Part shown: positions 61,376 to 64,000 of the stretch, one piece after another
Numbering within the stretch: the stretch's first letter is position 1
Layout: every line of letters starts with the position of its first letter
From: Halorubrum sp. JWXQ-INN 858
GTDB lineage: Archaea; Halobacteriota; Halobacteria; Halobacteriales; Haloferacaceae
NCBI RefSeq assembly: GCF_009806985.1
Contig: NZ_WUAX01000016.1
Location: 370,976-434,975, forward strand
DNA length: 64,000 bases
Direction of reading: 5' to 3'
Notes under the pieces: generated by a model
The model's input: only the letters and a program-made list of their open reading frames with translations
What the model was told of the DNA's origin: nothing
Database searches by the model: none
Made by a program: the position numbers and the translations under genes

Positions 61376-61981
61376 CTATGGTTCGAACCCAATCTCCTTC
61401 ATCACACCTAATTTTTTAATCGACTCATCGATCTGATTGCCCACACTCAGTACTTCCTGGGCAGTCTGTTCGTAGTCTCGGGGGCCAAAGTTGGATTCAT
61501 AAGGATACAGAAGGCCAGAGACAGTTACACCGTTCCAAATCTCTGTCTCTGACTCCTCTGGGTGTTGCTCAGCCTTAGTACCGATCCGGCAGTCCGTATG
61601 AGTTGCTAACGCGCGAATATCTGTTTCAATTTTCTGTGCTTCTTCTTCGCCTACATCTTGTATCCGATGGAGTGCGACGGTTCTATACAGATCTTCGTCA
61701 GAGATTCTCGTTTCGTCGACATTATATTGCTCCATGTGCTCTGTGAGCAGCTTATTATTCTCCTCGTACGCCTGCGAAACCGCTTGAGTAAGTAGAAACT
61801 GGTATGTGAGGACAAAGTATCGATCGTTGGGGTGCACATGGAAATTCAACGTAGTGCCGTCACGCAGTATCCAAAAATGAACACCCTCCTCAATTTCCCG
61901 CTGTGAGTGGATAAAGTCCTCCGCACTTAGGACATAAGAGAGAACCTGTCCTATCGCATCGTAGTATTCGTCAGCTGCCAT
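61376..61981 (-). CDS. Unknown 201-aa protein bracketed by direct repeats
   Basis: A mixed alpha-beta protein (VHFWILRDGTTLNFHVHPNDRYFVLTYQFLLTQAVSQAYEENN...). The minus-strand AATATTATATATTCC lies about 25 nt before the ATG, a strong promoter. The fold hints at a small stand-alone domain such as a secretion-chaperone-like or YbjN-like fold, but this is weak. It is AT-rich. The 17-bp repeats at both sides suggest a cassette or shared operators. Confidence 0.6.
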   Translation of the reverse strand: MAADEYYDAIGQVLSYVLSAEDFIHSQREIEEGVHFWILRDGTTLNFHVHPNDRYFVLTYQFLLTQAVSQAYEENNKLLTEHMEQYNVDETRISDEDLYRTVALHRIQDVGEEEAQKIETDIRALATHTDCRIGTKAEQHPEESETEIWNGVTVSGLLYPYESNFGPRDYEQTAQEVLSVGNQIDESIKKLGVMKEIGFEP

Positions 61982-62065
61982 GATTTTCTGTTGACAGTAG
62001 GAATATATAATATTTGTTGATAATCTCTCCAGTGTGTATTTAGTGATTCAGTGCCTTCGATTGAC

Positions 62066-62082
62066 TGATTAGCTAGCGTTAT
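62066..62082. repeat. 17-bp direct repeat TGATTAGCTAGCGTTAT, copy 2
   Basis: It lies in the divergent gap between 61981 and 62177. See copy 1 at 61326-61342. Confidence 0.85.
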
Positions 62083-62164
62083 TTGCACCCCATTTATTAC
62101 CCGCCCCGACTACTGATATCACGAAGAGGGCTCAGAGTTCGTGGCGAAATTTGAGCACGGTGCA

Positions 62165-62179
62165 GGCGACGTCGCAATG
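62165..62179 (+). promoter_or_regulatory. Start-site palindrome motif GGCGACGTCGCAATG (three copies)
   Basis: Copies end at the start codons at 62177 and 63865; a variant GGCGATGTCGCAAATG spans 63222-63237. The core GCGACGTCGC is a perfect palindrome. Three neighbouring genes share it at the start codon. Confidence 0.65.
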
Positions 62180-63181
62180 AGTGCGCAGTCAACTGATCAG
62201 CAGGACGGATCGAGCGGATTAAACACAGTCGGAGAGGTTGCGGGCGACGTAGTCGAGGAAGGCAGCTTCCACGTCCCCGAATCGATCGTCGACAACGAAG
62301 TCTGGGTAACTTACACGAACACCGACGATGGGCGACGAGTCCCCTGCTCGGGAATAAGTGCAAAGCCTCGGTACATCAACGCCCACGATCCGGAGCCGAA
62401 GCACCTCGTCACCTTTGAGCAAGCACTGGCGAGTGTTGAGGAGAGTCGTCACCAGCTCCCCCGCGATGATGCGCTGGATGGCACCATGCTGATCCTCGGT
62501 GCGATGGACGGACTGAGCTGCATCGATCTCGACGACGTCATCGGTGACGATGGGAAGTTGGACGAGCTCGCATCCGACATCCTCGACGACTTGGACTCGA
62601 CGTACGCTGAGGTGAGCCCCTCAGGCGACGGTGTGCACCTGCTTATTCGCGATTTGGAAGGCCTCGACGAGAAGTACACTATCAAGGGCCAAATCGAGAC
62701 GTACAGTAACCGCGGTGTCAGCTTCTCTGGACGACATATCCAGTCGACGTCGACTGAGATCGCTGAGATAGACGGGATGATGCAAGCGTATCAGCACACC
62801 CATAACTCGCGCCGGGACGCGGACTCTGTCAAGGACACCAGCGACTCAGACGACGATATCGACTACGAGCCAACTGGCTCGCTCGCCGACAAAACCCAGG
62901 AGCTCGTCGACGCGATGTGCGAGCACGACAACACCGCTGAAGAGCTATACGAACGTGGAGACAGTATGTCACTCGGCCAGTTCGGTGGCGACAGATCGCG
63001 GGCAGATATGTCACTCGCAAGTAAAATATATTGGTGGGCGGATGAGAGCGGGATGCTCTCACACAACGACTATGTCGAGGCCGACATCATCGCTGTGTTT
63101 ATGAGCTCAGATCTTGCGCAGCGGACGAAGGTACAGACACGGCCCGACTACGTTCGGATGACAGTGCGCAAAGTGCGCTGA
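62177..63181 (+). CDS. Primase-polymerase-like protein (NrS-1 type N-terminal domain)
   Basis: A 334-aa protein from ATG 62177. The primpol-like pattern is visible as LSCIDLDDVIGDDG (catalytic aspartates, about 113-126), YAEVSPSGDGVHLLIR (about 145-160) and IETYSNRGVSFSGRHI (about 178-193). This is like the N-terminal half of NrS-1-type phage polymerases and related plasmid primases. The C-terminal part (LASKIYWWADESGMLSHNDYVEADIIAVFMSSDLAQRTK) matches the tail found after such domains. There is no helicase domain. It probably primes viral DNA synthesis. A GTG 36 nt upstream is less likely. Confidence 0.78.
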   Translation: MSAQSTDQQDGSSGLNTVGEVAGDVVEEGSFHVPESIVDNEVWVTYTNTDDGRRVPCSGISAKPRYINAHDPEPKHLVTFEQALASVEESRHQLPRDDALDGTMLILGAMDGLSCIDLDDVIGDDGKLDELASDILDDLDSTYAEVSPSGDGVHLLIRDLEGLDEKYTIKGQIETYSNRGVSFSGRHIQSTSTEIAEIDGMMQAYQHTHNSRRDADSVKDTSDSDDDIDYEPTGSLADKTQELVDAMCEHDNTAEELYERGDSMSLGQFGGDRSRADMSLASKIYWWADESGMLSHNDYVEADIIAVFMSSDLAQRTKVQTRPDYVRMTVRKVR

Positions 63182-63225
63182 GTCCGGGACAAGAAACCAC
63201 CAGCTGTGAGACGCGTGGGCGGGCG

Positions 63226-63789
63226 ATGTCGCAAATGGTGAATGCATTTGGCAAAAAAGTCGGAGCAGGCTGTAAACTAACGGATCACACGCTGATGCTC
63301 GAATTCGTCGAGTCCGTCGACACACTGGACTCCCACCGAGATCTCCTCAAGTTTATGATCGGTGAAGGTGACTGGTACCGGCTCGCACTCCGCAACGACG
63401 TTGAGGGCGACGAGATAGCTGAGGTGAGTGCTGCAGGGCTTATCGAGCATCGCACGTTCGCTAGTGACGAGGCAACCGACTGGAGGCCAACTGGACGGGC
63501 TGAATACCTCCTTGATTCGATCCCTGAGGACGGAGAACTCGATGGCACCGAAGTGGGCGCCCTGTTCGCGATCGGGGATAGGCTGTGGGAGATTCCCGAC
63601 TCAGAGCAGGAGTGGGCAGAGCGAGAGCTCAAAGTGGAGATCAGCGACAGATCCCTACGTGTGCTCCACGCTACAGGACTTGTCCAGCGACTCAGAGATG
63701 AGTCCGAGGATGATCTGCCTGAACGGTGGATGGCTACCCGCAGACTGAGTGAGCTCCAAGATCTGTTGTGGGGGTTTGCTCAGGCCTAG
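63226..63789 (+). CDS. Unknown early protein
   Basis: A 187-aa acidic protein. Starts are possible at 63226 (MSQMVNAF) or 63235 (MVNAF); the second matches the position of the shared palindrome motif in the neighbours. The pattern HRDLLKFMIGEGDWYRLALRNDV...AGLIEHRTF and SLRVLHATGLVQRL suggests one or two winged helices, so it may bind DNA. No family is recognised. Confidence 0.6.
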   Translation: MSQMVNAFGKKVGAGCKLTDHTLMLEFVESVDTLDSHRDLLKFMIGEGDWYRLALRNDVEGDEIAEVSAAGLIEHRTFASDEATDWRPTGRAEYLLDSIPEDGELDGTEVGALFAIGDRLWEIPDSEQEWAERELKVEISDRSLRVLHATGLVQRLRDESEDDLPERWMATRRLSELQDLLWGFAQA

Positions 63790-63864
63790 GAGTCAAACGC
63801 CACTTAAGAGGGACGCATCGACTACTGATTTAGTAGCGGGCGATCCCGTTCCGGCGACGTCGCA

Positions 63865-64000
63865 ATGTCGTATATCGACAACAGCAGCGAAGCGGAGTAC
63901 AGTACCTCCGAATTAACTGACAAAGAAGCAGCAGTCGAGCTGGTTGGTGTTCTTGATATCGTGTCCAACTATCGCCAGCTCCTAGAGGATCTCAGAGGCG
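63865..64000 (+). CDS. Start of an early gene, truncated by window edge
   Basis: Forty-five codons are visible from ATG 63865 (MSYIDNSSEAEYSTSELTDK...). The start codon carries the same GGCGACGTCGCA motif as the primase-like gene. Too little is present to assign a function. Confidence 0.55.
   Translation, partial: MSYIDNSSEAEYSTSELTDKEAAVELVGVLDIVSNYRQLLEDLRG

Larger units (their letters stand above)
29936..64000. mobile_element. Integrated head-tail (siphovirus-type) haloarchaeal provirus, right end outside window
   Basis: From the tRNA-Ala 3' end to the window edge the DNA is less GC-rich. It holds a full minus-strand virion module: terminases, portal, MuF, protease/scaffold, HK97-type capsid, connectors, tail tube, chaperones with a -1 frameshift, tape measure and tail hub. 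No sheath protein is seen, so the tail is of the long non-contractile type. An accessory island and early genes follow. No integrase, repressor or lysis gene was recognised in the window. Intact frames throughout suggest the element is not decayed. Confidence 0.85.

Noticed and set aside
29936..64000. Integrase, lysis or transposase genes
   Set aside because: No tyrosine or serine recombinase motif, no transposase and no convincing holin or endolysin seen; the two-helix 67-aa protein is not enough.

Overview
The window is haloarchaeal. Bases 1 to about 29,935 are very GC-rich with acidic proteins and carry archaeal markers: transcription factor B (TFB), EF-1A next to ribosomal protein S10, EF-2, a ubiquitin-like SAMP, the repair protein NreA, PolX, and leaderless promoters with TATA boxes about 27 nt before start codons. 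A Halorubrum-like member of the Halobacteria fits, but the genus cannot be fixed by eye.

Host part (1-29,935): two adjacent PrkA-type kinases; a universal stress protein; a TAXI-TRAP transporter operon (binding lipoprotein, DUF1850 protein, fused permease); a CNNM/CBS membrane protein; divergent PolX; a coupled SAMP-redoxin-acetyltransferase cluster; RlmE; NreA; a TFB without zinc-ribbon cysteines; tRNA-Arg(GCG); a CrcB pair; a HerA-like ATPase diverging from a membrane protein across an 18-bp perfect hairpin; two methyltransferases; EF-2; an ACT-domain protein and homoserine dehydrogenase behind a threonine-rich 17-codon leader ORF; EF-1A and S10; a rhomboid protease; and tRNA-Ala(CGC). Several gaps hold 15-24-bp tandem repeats.

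Right after tRNA-Ala the GC content falls and gene style changes. From there to 64,000 runs a head-tail provirus of siphovirus type, at least 34 kb, with its right end outside the window. No integrase is visible here. The late module is on the minus strand, transcribed right to left: small subunit and large subunit terminase, portal, MuF head protein, a giant beta-propeller protein, a fused prohead protease/scaffold, HK97-type capsid protein, connectors, major tail protein, tail chaperones with a -1 ribosomal frameshift, tape measure and tail hub. Shared motifs precede several late genes.

Between the late module and the early genes (52.5-58.0 kb) lies an accessory island: a 1283-aa fused nuclease-methyltransferase (type IIG-like), a divergent HEPN protein with an RX4H motif, and an unknown acidic protein. 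This is the best candidate for a provirus-borne defence or conversion system. Farther right are gene-poor DNA with decayed repeats, small zinc-ribbon and HTH genes, a gene bracketed by 17-bp direct repeats, a primase-polymerase-like protein, and three genes whose start codons share a palindromic motif.
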